Below, piece after piece: positions 34,340-42,373 of a stretch of 64,000 bases of DNA (within the stretch, counting starts at the first letter, position 1; every line of letters starts with the position of its first letter). The stretch is taken from NCBI RefSeq assembly GCF_001610975.1, contig NZ_CP013342.1, positions 620,001-684,000 of the forward strand, in the 5' to 3' direction. A model generated the notes under the pieces. That model made no database searches and was not told the DNA's origin. It worked only from the letters and a program-made list of their open reading frames with translations. The translations under genes were made by a program, and so were the position numbers. Source of the stretch: Sphingopyxis terrae subsp. terrae NBRC 15098. Its GTDB lineage: Bacteria; Pseudomonadota; Alphaproteobacteria; Sphingomonadales; Sphingomonadaceae.

Positions 34340-35565
34340 GGTGGGTTCAAGGGGTCGTCGCAACACTTCATTCTTTGAGGAGAAGGAGTGTTGGGATGAA
34401 GCAGCGTCAGCGGATTTATTACTCGGCGGCACAGCGATCCGAGATTTGGGACTGGTGGCAGCGCGGGGAGTCGATGAGTTCGATCGGGCGGCGGTTTGAT
34501 CGGCAGTCGTCGTCGATTTTCTCGGTGCTGTCGCCGTCGGGCGGCATTCGTCCGTCGGAGCGCAAGCGGTCGGAGCGATCGCTCAGCCTGAGCGAGCGCG
34601 AGGAGATATCAAGAGGCCTTGTCGCCGGCCGCTCGCTCCGAACGATCGCAGCCGAGCTTGGTCGGGCGCCTTCGACGATCAGTCGGGAGGTCGGGCGGGG
34701 TGGCGGTCGCGATCGGTATCGCGGGACCGTTTCGGATCAGGCGGCGTGGGACCGCGCGCTGCGGCCCAAGCGGTGCAAGCTGGCTTGCTATCCCGCCTTG
34801 CGCCGAACAGTATCGCGCAAGCTGCGCCGCAGTTGGTCACCCGAGCAGATCGCTGGCTGGCTAAAGCGCGGCTTTCCCGACGGAGAGCAGCACCGCGTGT
34901 CACACGAGACGATCTACAAAAGCCTGTTCATCCAGGCGCGCGACGTCCTGAAGAAGCAGTTGCTCGAGCATCTGCGGGCGAAGCGCACGATCCGCCGCTC
35001 GCGACACGCCAGCTTGAAGCGCGACGGGCTTGGCCAAATCAAGGATGCGATATCGATCAGCGAGCGCCCCGCTTCGGTCGAGGACCGCGCCGTGCCCGGA
35101 CATTGGGAGGGCGATCTCATCTCGGGCGCGCGAAACAGCCATATCGTGACGCTGGTCGAACGCCAGTCGCGCTATGTGATCCTGGCCAAGGTGGCGAACA
35201 AGGATGCCGCCAGCGTCGTCACGGCCCTGATCAAACAGGCGCGCAAACTGCCTCGCGAGCTCTATCAGTCGCTGACCTGGGACCGCGGCAAGGAGCTTGC
35301 CGATCACCGCGGCGCTTCACCTTGGCTACCGAGGTCGAAGTCTATTTTTGCGATCCCCAAAGCCCGTGGCAGCGCGGCACCAACGAAAACACCAATCGCC
35401 TGCTGCGCCAGTACCTGCCCAAGGGAACCGATCTCTCCTTGCACAGCCAGGCCAAACTCAGCGCCATCGCTCGCCAGCTCAACGAGCGACCAAGAAAAAC
35501 CTTGATGTACCAGACACCAGCTGAAATGTTCGCCGAGCGTGTTGCGGCGACCCGTTGAACCCACC
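34340..35565 (+). mobile_element. IS30-family insertion sequence (defective)
   Basis: 1226 bp. Terminal inverted repeats: left GGTGGGTTCAAGGGGTCGTC and right end reading back GGTGGGTTCAACGGGTCGCC, matching at 24 of the first 26 bases (continuing GCAACAC). The transposase stop codon lies inside the right repeat. Target duplication is not evident. The enclosed transposase gene is frameshifted. Confidence 0.85.
34396..35558 (+). pseudogene. IS30-family transposase, frameshifted
   Basis: From ATG 34396 the frame encodes an HTH region ([12 protein letters not shown] ... [13 protein letters not shown]) and the first part of the DDE domain ([23 protein letters not shown]). At about 35311 (CGCGGCGCTTC) the reading frame changes. 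The rest of the catalytic domain ([20 protein letters not shown] and [19 protein letters not shown]) is in another frame to 35558. A one-base loss or two-base gain explains it. IS30 enzymes are normally made from one uninterrupted ORF, so this copy is probably inactive. Confidence 0.88.
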
Positions 35566-35596
35566 GTGGAAAGCTGACATTGATATATCATACGTT

Positions 35597-35980
35597 TTAG
35601 GCAGCACCCACAATGCTGTCTGGCGCAATGATTGCCTCAGCAATATCCCTAAACACCACCATCTTATATTGCTCTCGGAATCTGTAATTTAGCTTCCAGA
35701 AATCATGAATCTCTTCGCGGAAGTCGACGCCGCACTGAAAAATGAACGAGCTGAGCGGCCCCATTCCAAAAACATCGTCGACCGGGTCTACCCGCTCATC
35801 GCGTGAGATGTTTTTGAGGGCCTCCCATGCCATAGAGGGTTGCGCGAATATCAGTCCATCGAGCAAATCTGTATACTCAACCTCAATGGGCTCTCCTTGA
35901 GCGACCGTGAGGTTTGCAAGTCTCTCGGCTATCCACGCTTCCGCGATTGCCTCGGTATCTGGACATTCTGTCATCCGCAT
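35597..35980 (-). CDS. 127-aa protein resembling DUF6869 (accessory island)
   Basis: Starts at ATG 35980. ETDLLDGLIFAQPSMAWEAL-like helix pattern and GMGPLSSFIFQCG resemble the W...I...GxGPLE arrangement of the DUF6869 family, which is uncharacterised. Soluble and acidic. GC content is near 50 percent, well below the ~65 percent of the core genes, which marks it as acquired DNA. The third copy of the 13-base motif lies 22 bases upstream. Confidence 0.7.
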   Translation of the reverse strand: MRMTECPDTEAIAEAWIAERLANLTVAQGEPIEVEYTDLLDGLIFAQPSMAWEALKNISRDERVDPVDDVFGMGPLSSFIFQCGVDFREEIHDFWKLNYRFREQYKMVVFRDIAEAIIAPDSIVGAA

Positions 35981-36002
35981 AGCGTAGCGGAAGCTGCAAT
36001 GT

Positions 36003-36015
36003 CCGCAATCGGTCG
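36003..36015. repeat. Island motif CCGCAATCGGTCG, copy 3
   Basis: Upstream of the 127-aa gene. Its last 8 bases (ATCGGTCG, 36008-36015) are duplicated on the far side of MITE 2 (36169-36176), followed there by TTTCCAG, so the pre-insertion sequence matched copy 2 for about 20 bases. Confidence 0.65.
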
Positions 36016-36018
36016 ATG

Positions 36019-36167
36019 CTGTTGAAAAATTCCGAAAGGGGTTTTGGCGGGCAATATTGGAATCAAGTTATTTACCTATGCGCATCGATCGTTCGCGCAG
36101 CCGGGACTTCATGAATCATTATTACTAAAATTCGACGGGCGCCGTGCGGCGGCCAACTTTTCAACAG
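36019..36167. mobile_element. 149-bp MITE-like element 2
   Basis: Inverted ends CTGTTGAAAA and TTTTCAACAG. It is flanked by an 8-bp direct repeat ATCGGTCG (36008-36015 and 36169-36176), consistent with a target-site duplication. It shares CCGAA.GGGGTTTTG.CGGGCAA and TGAATCATT with the element at 34182. No coding capacity. Confidence 0.82.
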
Positions 36168-36237
36168 TATCGGTCGTTTCCAGACATCCCCGCCCCCGAA
36201 AATTGACAACCGCTCTGCTGCCCGACAAAGCGCCGGC

Positions 36238-36732
36238 ATGACCCTTGCCATACGCTCCGCCACCCGCGCCGACCTGCCGTTGATCGCCGACTTGATTCGC
36301 GCGCTCGCCGACTATGAAAAGCTAGCCCACGAAGTCCGCTTCGACGACGCCACACTCGGTGCCAAGCTGTTCGGCGAACGCCCTTATGCCGAAGTAGTGA
36401 TCGGCGAGGTCGATGGCGTGGCGCAAGGTTTCGCGCTCTTCTTCCACAATTTTTCGACCTTCGAGGGCAAGCCGGGCATCTATCTCGAAGATTTGTTCGT
36501 CCGTCCCGAAGCGCGCGGCGCCGGACTCGGCAAGGCGCTGCTCGCGCATCTGGCGCAGCTTTGCGTGGAGCGCGACTGCGCGCGTCTCGAATGGTCGGTG
36601 CTCGATTGGAACGCCCCCGCCATCGGCTTCTACCATAGCCTCGGCGCGCGGATGATGGACGAATGGACGGTGATGCGCGTCGATGGCGACGCGCTTCCCG
36701 CCCTCGCCCGCGCTGCGCCGTCAGCTGCCTGA
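36238..36732 (+). CDS. GNAT family N-acetyltransferase (SAT1-like)
   Basis: 164 aa. IRSATRADLPLIADLIRALADYEKL at the N-terminus, FSTFEGKPGIYLEDLFV and RPEARGAGLGKALLAHL (acetyl-CoA site), then LEWSVLDWNAPAIGFYHSLGA, an arrangement typical of the diamine acetyltransferase-like subgroup. Substrate not certain. Its 3' end overlaps the S41 peptidase gene by 12 bases. It marks the right edge of the island. Confidence 0.9.
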   Translation: MTLAIRSATRADLPLIADLIRALADYEKLAHEVRFDDATLGAKLFGERPYAEVVIGEVDGVAQGFALFFHNFSTFEGKPGIYLEDLFVRPEARGAGLGKALLAHLAQLCVERDCARLEWSVLDWNAPAIGFYHSLGARMMDEWTVMRVDGDALPALARAAPSAA

Positions 36733-37827
36733 CGCACCGGGGCGGCGGCGCCGCTCCATCGGCCAGCTCGGCATGTGCGCGTCGGACAGGCGCTTCGCCT
36801 CGCCCGGCGCAATCCCCAATTCGGTCAGCGCGCGCTCCAGCGCCGCCGCAGCCGGAACCGCGATATCGGGCTGCACCCCTGCGCCTTCCCAATCCTTGCC
36901 CGTCGCCGGATCATAGGTCCGCCCGACCGGGATAAAGGCGGTAAAACCACCGCCCAGTTCTTCGCCGCGCCCGAAATGATTGGCGCCGCCGGTCGGCGCG
37001 CCGATCAGCACCCCGCGCCCGCTCGCCTTCATCGCCAGCGCGAAATGTTCGGCCGCCGACGCGCTCGCGCCAGACGTCAGCACATAGACTTTCGCCTGCG
37101 TCAGCCGCGGGTCGCCGTTCGGCATCGCCCAATGTTCGCGCGTCACCATGGCCGGGTCGCCTACGACCGGCCGCATCGAGGAAATGCCGTCAATCGGCGA
37201 GCCGCCTTCGGCGTCGACCGATGCGCGCGTTGCCATCGCGACGAGCCGCGTCGGCTTGGCGAACAGCCAGGGAAAGATGACGTCCATCTGCTCGATCCCG
37301 CCGCCATTGTGCGACCTTATGTCGAAGATGATCGCCTTGGCGTCGGCGTGATCGGCCATGAACTGCGCCGCCGCCTGCGTGACCGCCGCGTCGTCCGGAA
37401 AGACGTTGAAGCGGATGAAGGCGATGCCCGGCGCGATCCAGCCGGGCTGTTCGATCGCGGGCTTTTGCGGGCGCGGCGCGGCGGGCGTTCCGGGCGCCGC
37501 ATCCGCGCCCTCGGGCGGCTTCACGCGCAGATGCCCGTCGGGCGACACGCCCTGCACCGCCGCGCCCAGCGCCTCGGCGAGCGCCGCGCCGGTCAGGGGG
37601 GCATAGCGCCCCGCCGCAATCCCGGCGCGCAGGGCAGCGGCGTAACGCTTGCCGATATCGGGATAGACATAATTGGCTTGGAGCTGCGCGGCATAATGTT
37701 CGGCGACGACGTCGGACGGCACCGCCGCACCGGCATCGGCCGCCATCGCGGCGGGTATAGGCAGCATTAGTGCCGCGGGGCTCGCCGCGAGCAACAGCAG
37801 GGACAGGGGAAAACGGCCAGGCATCAT
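36721..37827 (-). CDS. S41 family peptidase (C-terminal processing protease-like)
   Basis: 368 aa from ATG 37827, which has GGAG upstream; ATG 37839 lacks one. Signal peptide to about AMAAD (~residue 30). The tail-specific-protease core has IIFDIRSHNGGG, the nucleophile region VYVLTSGASASAAEHFA and IGAPTGGANHFG. No PDZ domain is evident. Probably periplasmic. A palindromic promoter lies upstream (37899-37934). Confidence 0.88.
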   Translation of the reverse strand: MMPGRFPLSLLLLAASPAALMLPIPAAMAADAGAAVPSDVVAEHYAAQLQANYVYPDIGKRYAAALRAGIAAGRYAPLTGAALAEALGAAVQGVSPDGHLRVKPPEGADAAPGTPAAPRPQKPAIEQPGWIAPGIAFIRFNVFPDDAAVTQAAAQFMADHADAKAIIFDIRSHNGGGIEQMDVIFPWLFAKPTRLVAMATRASVDAEGGSPIDGISSMRPVVGDPAMVTREHWAMPNGDPRLTQAKVYVLTSGASASAAEHFALAMKASGRGVLIGAPTGGANHFGRGEELGGGFTAFIPVGRTYDPATGKDWEGAGVQPDIAVPAAAALERALTELGIAPGEAKRLSDAHMPSWPMERRRRPGASGS

Positions 37828-37898
37828 ATCGGTCTCCATCGAAAGGATATTCGGCGCGACCGGTCCCCGTCCGGCGCCGCGCCGTCCGACGAAGCTGT

Positions 37899-37934
37899 AT
37901 CATATCTGCAATACAGATCAACTACAATTGTAGT
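37899..37934 (-). promoter_or_regulatory. Promoter with overlapping palindromic operators before the S41 peptidase
   Basis: On the minus strand TTGTAG (37927-37922) and TATGAT (37904-37899) are 17 bases apart and form a good sigma-70 promoter. The -35 lies in the perfect 14-bp palindrome ACTACAATTGTAGT (37921-37934), which contains TACA-NN-TGTA, the core of BlaI/MecI-type operators. A second dyad ATCTG-CAATA-CAGAT (37904-37918) covers the spacer and the edge of the -10. Repression by a BlaI-family regulator encoded elsewhere is inferred. Confidence 0.6.
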
Positions 37935-37944
37935 CGATGGATGA

Positions 37945-38145
37945 TCAGGCGCGTTTGCGCCCCACCCAGATCAGCACGACGCCCAGCACCGCCAGGACTG
38001 CGCCGTTGCGCGTCCACACGATGTCGCCCAGCATGAAACTGCTCGCGGGCCAGCGCACGATGTCGAGTCCCTGCAATATCCACAGCAAGCCCATCAGCAC
38101 CATCGCGACCCCGACGATCGCCGCCAATCCTCTAACGATCTGCAT
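37945..38145 (-). CDS. Small two-helix membrane protein
   Basis: 66 aa from ATG 38145 with a strong GGGAGG site. Hydrophobic segments lie at about residues 6-24 and 46-62, with a short basic end (GRKRA). Unknown function. It lies between the acyltransferase gene and the S41 peptidase gene on the same strand. Confidence 0.65.
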   Translation of the reverse strand: MQIVRGLAAIVGVAMVLMGLLWILQGLDIVRWPASSFMLGDIVWTRNGAVLAVLGVVLIWVGRKRA

Positions 38146-38196
38146 GTCAGCCTCCCCTTTTTCTTGCAGGGAAGCTGACACAAAGCCGCGCCGCTG

Positions 38197-39333
38197 TCAC
38201 GCGCGGCGCTGAAGCCCGATCAGCGGCCGCAGCCAGTCGATCCGCCGTCCGCCGAGATAAAAGGCCCAGCATCCCGCGACCGTCGCCGCGACGAGGATCA
38301 GGAAGGCCGGCAACGCCGCGACCTGCCCCTGCAACAGCCACCAGCCGACGACGACGATGATCGTCTGATGGATGATGTAAAAGGGGAACACCGCCTCGGC
38401 GAGCATGGCGCGCCTTGGATGGTCGCGGTTCGCAAAGCGGTCGGCAATCCCGACCAGCGCGACGATCGTCGCCCAGCCCTGCACCAGTCGCACGACCATG
38501 AAGATCGTCACGATTCCCGCCGGGGCCGGGCCTTCGTCCGGCGTGCTCCACATCGCCCAGGCGATATAGCCATAGGCGGCGACCGCGAGCAGCGCCGCCG
38601 CCGGCCAGCAGCGCGCGACGCTTTCGAAAAGCACCGGCCGCTCGCGAAGTAGCCAGCCGATAAAGAAGGGAACCAGGTAATGGAGATGGTTCGGCCCGTC
38701 GTCGACCAGCGCGTGCGTCTCGTGATAGCCAGGAAAGGCGAACAGGATGGCGAGCCATATAGCGAGCGGCGCAATCAGCAACCCCCAGCCGCCACACAAC
38801 CGCGCCGCACCATCGGCGATCTTGGTCCGCGCCCGCTCGGGCACCAGCACAAGAGCCGCGACCGCGAGCAGCGTGTAAGCGAACAGATAGACGACGAACC
38901 ACAGATGCTGCCACGTCGGCAGCACGATCCCGTCGAGCGTTCCGAAGCGGAAATAGTCGTGGACCCAGAAGTAGCCGAAACCATGCGCATAACCATGCTG
39001 GGTCGCCAACTCGATCCACGGCTGCACCGGAATGACGACGATGATCCCGAAGGCGAGCGGGATCAGCAGCCGTGCGCTACGCGACCGCAGGAATGCCCCC
39101 GCGCCGCCGAGCTTGGCGAACAGCGCGGCGCTGGCATAACCCGACACGAGGAAGAGCAGCGGCAATCGCCAACTGTTCGTCGCCATCATCGGGATTTGCA
39201 CCCAGTCCATCGGATGCGGCGTTTTGACATGCCACCCCCAAGGCACGAAATACATCCCGATATGATAGAGGATGAGCAACGCGAACGCGCCGATGCGCAA
39301 CCAGTCCATCCCATAATGCCGTGTCGTCACCAT
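38197..39333 (-). CDS. Acyltransferase family (acyltransferase_3) membrane protein
   Basis: 378 aa from ATG 39333, about ten transmembrane helices. N-terminal MDWLRIGAFALLILYHIGMYF is the characteristic start of this family (OpgC/OafA-like O-acyltransferases), and PLLFLVSGYASA follows. Such enzymes acylate glucans or surface polysaccharides. Divergently transcribed from the LytTR regulator, 90 bases away, suggesting regulation by it. Confidence 0.88.
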   Translation of the reverse strand: MVTTRHYGMDWLRIGAFALLILYHIGMYFVPWGWHVKTPHPMDWVQIPMMATNSWRLPLLFLVSGYASAALFAKLGGAGAFLRSRSARLLIPLAFGIIVVIPVQPWIELATQHGYAHGFGYFWVHDYFRFGTLDGIVLPTWQHLWFVVYLFAYTLLAVAALVLVPERARTKIADGAARLCGGWGLLIAPLAIWLAILFAFPGYHETHALVDDGPNHLHYLVPFFIGWLLRERPVLFESVARCWPAAALLAVAAYGYIAWAMWSTPDEGPAPAGIVTIFMVVRLVQGWATIVALVGIADRFANRDHPRRAMLAEAVFPFYIIHQTIIVVVGWWLLQGQVAALPAFLILVAATVAGCWAFYLGGRRIDWLRPLIGLQRRA

Positions 39334-39423
39334 ACCCAAATCTCCTTTGCCGGGCCCCGCCGCAGCCGCTAATCGGGATGGCGGCAGCCGGGCGACGGCG
39401 GCGGGACGAATTGCGGAGCCGAT

Positions 39424-40275
39424 GTGACGGAGAAGGACGGGCGAGGGACGAGCGGCGGCGCGACCGGGACGAGCGGTTTCGGCCCGCGCGCGCTGACCTT
39501 GCTCGCCTTCGGGGCGCTGCTTGCCTACGGACTCATCCGTATCACCTCGAATGTCTATTCCTATCTTGCCGACCGCCGCGCGGCGGGCGTCGATGTGACC
39601 GCGGCGACCGCATGGACTTACGAAAGCACCAGTCTGCTCGCCTGGGCGTTGATGATGATCGTCTGCTGGTTCAGCGTCCGCACCGTCCGCCCACCGCGCT
39701 TCGGCTGGCGCACGGCGGTCGCGATCCATGCCGCGCTCGCCTTTCCTGTGTCGCTCGCGCATATCGCGCTGATGGTCGGCTTTCGCATGCTCGCGTGGCG
39801 GCTATCGGGCGGCACCTATCATTTTGAATCGCCCGACGGGACGCCGGTCTTTTATGAATTGCGCAAGGATCTGGCGACTTATGCCGAGCTGATCCTGCTC
39901 ATGTTCCTGATGCAGTGGCTGATCGACCGTTACGCCATGCCGCCGGTCGCAATCGTCGCGCCGACGACGCTCGCGGTCGGCGACGGATCGGTAACGCACC
40001 ACTTGCCGGTCGCCGAGATCGAGCATGTCACCGCAGCGGGCAATTATGTCGAGATCGCATGGCGTGGCCAGCGCCTGCTCCACCGCGCGACATTGAGCGC
40101 GATCGAAGCCGAACTGGCCCACGCGGGTTTCGTCCGCATCCACCGCGGACGCATCGTCCGCAAACAGGCGGTCCGGCGCGTCGTCACACATAAGAGCGGC
40201 GATTTCGAGGTCGAGATGGAAAGCGGCGAGATGCTCCGCGGCAGCCGGCGGTTTCGGGAGAAGCTGGAGGGCTGA
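39424..40275 (+). CDS. LytTR DNA-binding domain membrane regulator
   Basis: 283 aa. Four transmembrane helices (~residues 25-50, 65-85, 95-120, 140-160) precede a LytTR domain (~185-280) with IEHVTAAGNYVEI, FVRIHRGRIVRK and SGEMLRGSRRF. There is no receiver domain, so it is a one-component membrane regulator. Divergent to the acyltransferase gene, its likely target. Confidence 0.9.
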   Translation: MTEKDGRGTSGGATGTSGFGPRALTLLAFGALLAYGLIRITSNVYSYLADRRAAGVDVTAATAWTYESTSLLAWALMMIVCWFSVRTVRPPRFGWRTAVAIHAALAFPVSLAHIALMVGFRMLAWRLSGGTYHFESPDGTPVFYELRKDLATYAELILLMFLMQWLIDRYAMPPVAIVAPTTLAVGDGSVTHHLPVAEIEHVTAAGNYVEIAWRGQRLLHRATLSAIEAELAHAGFVRIHRGRIVRKQAVRRVVTHKSGDFEVEMESGEMLRGSRRFREKLEG

Positions 40276-40281
40276 AACGCC

Positions 40282-41799
40282 TTAATCGAGCACCCGCCAC
40301 GCCAGCTCGGCGAACTCGCAAAGCAGCGGCCGCGTATCCCTGGGATCGATGATGTCCTCGACCCCGAATTTCTCAGCGGTGCGGAACGGCGAGCGGACGA
40401 GGTTGAGCCGTTCGCGGATCGCTTCCAGATGCGCCGCTGGATCCTCCGCCGCCTCGAGCTCGCTCTTGTACGCGACCTCGACCCCGCCCTCGATCGGCAG
40501 GCTGCCCCAGTCGCCCGAGGGCCACGCAAAGCGGTACTGGAAGCGCTCGGCGTTCGACATCGCGCTGCCCGCGATGCCATAGGCCCGCCGCACCACAACC
40601 GACGCCAGCGGCACGCTCGCGCGGTAGATTGCGTTCATCGCCTGCACGCCATAGCGGATCGTCCCCGTCCGCTCGGCCTCGCCGCCGATCATGAAGCCCG
40701 GATTGTCGACCAGATGGACGATCGGCAGCCGGAACTGGTCGGCGAGCTTCACGAAGCGCTCGGCCTTCTCGCTCGTCTTGGCGTCCCACGATCCGCCCAG
40801 ATAGGTGGGATCGCTCGCCAGCACCGCGACCGGATAACCGTCCAATCGCGCAAATGCGGTGATCACCGCTCGCCCCCAACGCGCGCCCATTTCGAAGAAG
40901 CTGCCCTGGTCGAACACCGCTCCCGCGATGCGCCGCATCGAATAGACCTGCTTTGCCTCGCGCGGAACGACCGACAGCAGCGCCTCGTCGCGTCGGACGA
41001 CCGGGTCGCTGCACGGCGTCCGCGTCGCGCGCTCATGGATCGACGACGGCAGGTAGGACAGGAACCAGCGCGCCCGCGCAAAGGCCTCGGCCTCGGACGC
41101 CACCTCGTCGTCGACGACGCCGTTGCGCGTATGGACGTCGACCCCGCCCAGCTCCTCGCGGTCGAGCGTGTCGCCGATCGCCGCGGCGACCGCGGGCCCC
41201 GCCGCGAATAATTGCGACAGCCCGCGTACCATCACGCTGTAGTGGCTCGCGACGACGCGCGCGGCACCCAGTCCTGCGGTCGGCCCCAGCGCCAGCGCGA
41301 CGACCGGCACGGCATCGAGATTGGCGATGATCTCGTCCCAGCCGGGTACGTGCGGGATATAGGTATAGCCCATATCCTCCAGCGTCTTCACCGACCCGCC
41401 GCCGCCGGTGCCGTCGATCATGCGGATCAGCGGCAGGCGATATTCGTGCGCCATCGCCTCGCACTGGATGAACTTGCGGTGCAGCGCCGCATCGGCCGCG
41501 CCGCCGCGCACGGTGAAATCGTCGGCACTCGCGACCACCGGCCGCCCGTCGATATTGGCCCGCCCGAAGATGAAATTGGACGCGGCGAGGTCTTCAAGGG
41601 TGCCGTCGGGGCCATAAGCCCCCCGCCCCGCGATCTTGCCGATCTCGCGAAAGCTGCCCGGATCGACGATCGCGGCGAGCCGCGCGCGCGCGTCCATCTT
41701 GCCGCGGCTGTGCTGGCGCGCGACCTTCTCTTCGCCGCCCATCTTTTCGGCCATCGCGCGCCGCGCGGAAAGCTCGTCGACTTCCTTTTTCCAGCTCAT
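40282..41799 (-). CDS. Acyl-CoA carboxylase carboxyltransferase (beta) subunit
   Basis: 505 aa, biotin-dependent carboxyltransferase of the propionyl-/methylcrotonyl-CoA carboxylase type. Two crotonase-like halves are visible: GGSVKTLEDMGYTY with GAARVVASHYSVMVRG, and VDNPGFMIGGEAERTGTIRYG with VVRRAYGIAGSAM. No biotin carboxylase gene is adjacent. The end lies 6 bases from the LytTR stop. Substrate cannot be fixed from sequence. Confidence 0.88.
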   Translation of the reverse strand: MSWKKEVDELSARRAMAEKMGGEEKVARQHSRGKMDARARLAAIVDPGSFREIGKIAGRGAYGPDGTLEDLAASNFIFGRANIDGRPVVASADDFTVRGGAADAALHRKFIQCEAMAHEYRLPLIRMIDGTGGGGSVKTLEDMGYTYIPHVPGWDEIIANLDAVPVVALALGPTAGLGAARVVASHYSVMVRGLSQLFAAGPAVAAAIGDTLDREELGGVDVHTRNGVVDDEVASEAEAFARARWFLSYLPSSIHERATRTPCSDPVVRRDEALLSVVPREAKQVYSMRRIAGAVFDQGSFFEMGARWGRAVITAFARLDGYPVAVLASDPTYLGGSWDAKTSEKAERFVKLADQFRLPIVHLVDNPGFMIGGEAERTGTIRYGVQAMNAIYRASVPLASVVVRRAYGIAGSAMSNAERFQYRFAWPSGDWGSLPIEGGVEVAYKSELEAAEDPAAHLEAIRERLNLVRSPFRTAEKFGVEDIIDPRDTRPLLCEFAELAWRVLD

Positions 41800-41869
41800 G
41801 CCGATCAGGCTAGCTTACGTTGACGGAAACGTCATTCCGATTCTTCGCGCGCGCTGCTACCGTCGCGCG

Positions 41870-42373
41870 ATGACCCGCCGCTTCGCCCTCGCGCTTGCCG
41901 CCGCGCTCGCTCTGACATCCCCTCTTTCCGCCGCAGCGGCGGCGCGCGCGATGCCCGGTTTTGCCGAACCCTACAAGACCGACGCTTTCCATCCCGACGA
42001 CGATCCGATGACCGCCATCGACGCCGCGCTCGCTGCCGCCAGAGCAGCGGGCAAGCACGTGCTGCTCGTCATGGGGACGGGCACCTGCCACGACAGCGCG
42101 TGGCTCGCCAATCTGCTCGCGACAGATCGGTTCGCCCCGGTGCGGAGCCGCTATATCGTCGTGTTCGCCGATGTCGGGATGCCGCACGCCGGCCTCGTCC
42201 GGCATCCCGAGGTTCCGGCGCGCTTCCGCTTCAAGATCAAGGGCACCCCGACCGTCGCGATCCTCGACGGCGACGGCCGCGTGCTCAACCGCAAGGCGGC
42301 GCCCAGATGGCGCAACGCCGCGAGCCGCAGCGACGACGACATCTATAACGAACTTATGGGAGAGGAAAACTGA
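41870..42373 (+). CDS. Exported thioredoxin-fold protein with a single active-site cysteine
   Basis: 167 aa from ATG 41870; signal peptide ends near ARAMP (~residue 25). A thioredoxin-like fold is suggested by KHVLLVMGTGTCHDSAWLANLL and FKIKGTPTVAILDGDG (cis-Pro loop TP). The usual CxxC is reduced to one Cys (TGTCHDS), so it is unlikely to be a disulfide oxidoreductase. ATGA overlap with the SDR gene implies coupled translation. Confidence 0.78.
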   Translation: MTRRFALALAAALALTSPLSAAAAARAMPGFAEPYKTDAFHPDDDPMTAIDAALAAARAAGKHVLLVMGTGTCHDSAWLANLLATDRFAPVRSRYIVVFADVGMPHAGLVRHPEVPARFRFKIKGTPTVAILDGDGRVLNRKAAPRWRNAASRSDDDIYNELMGEEN

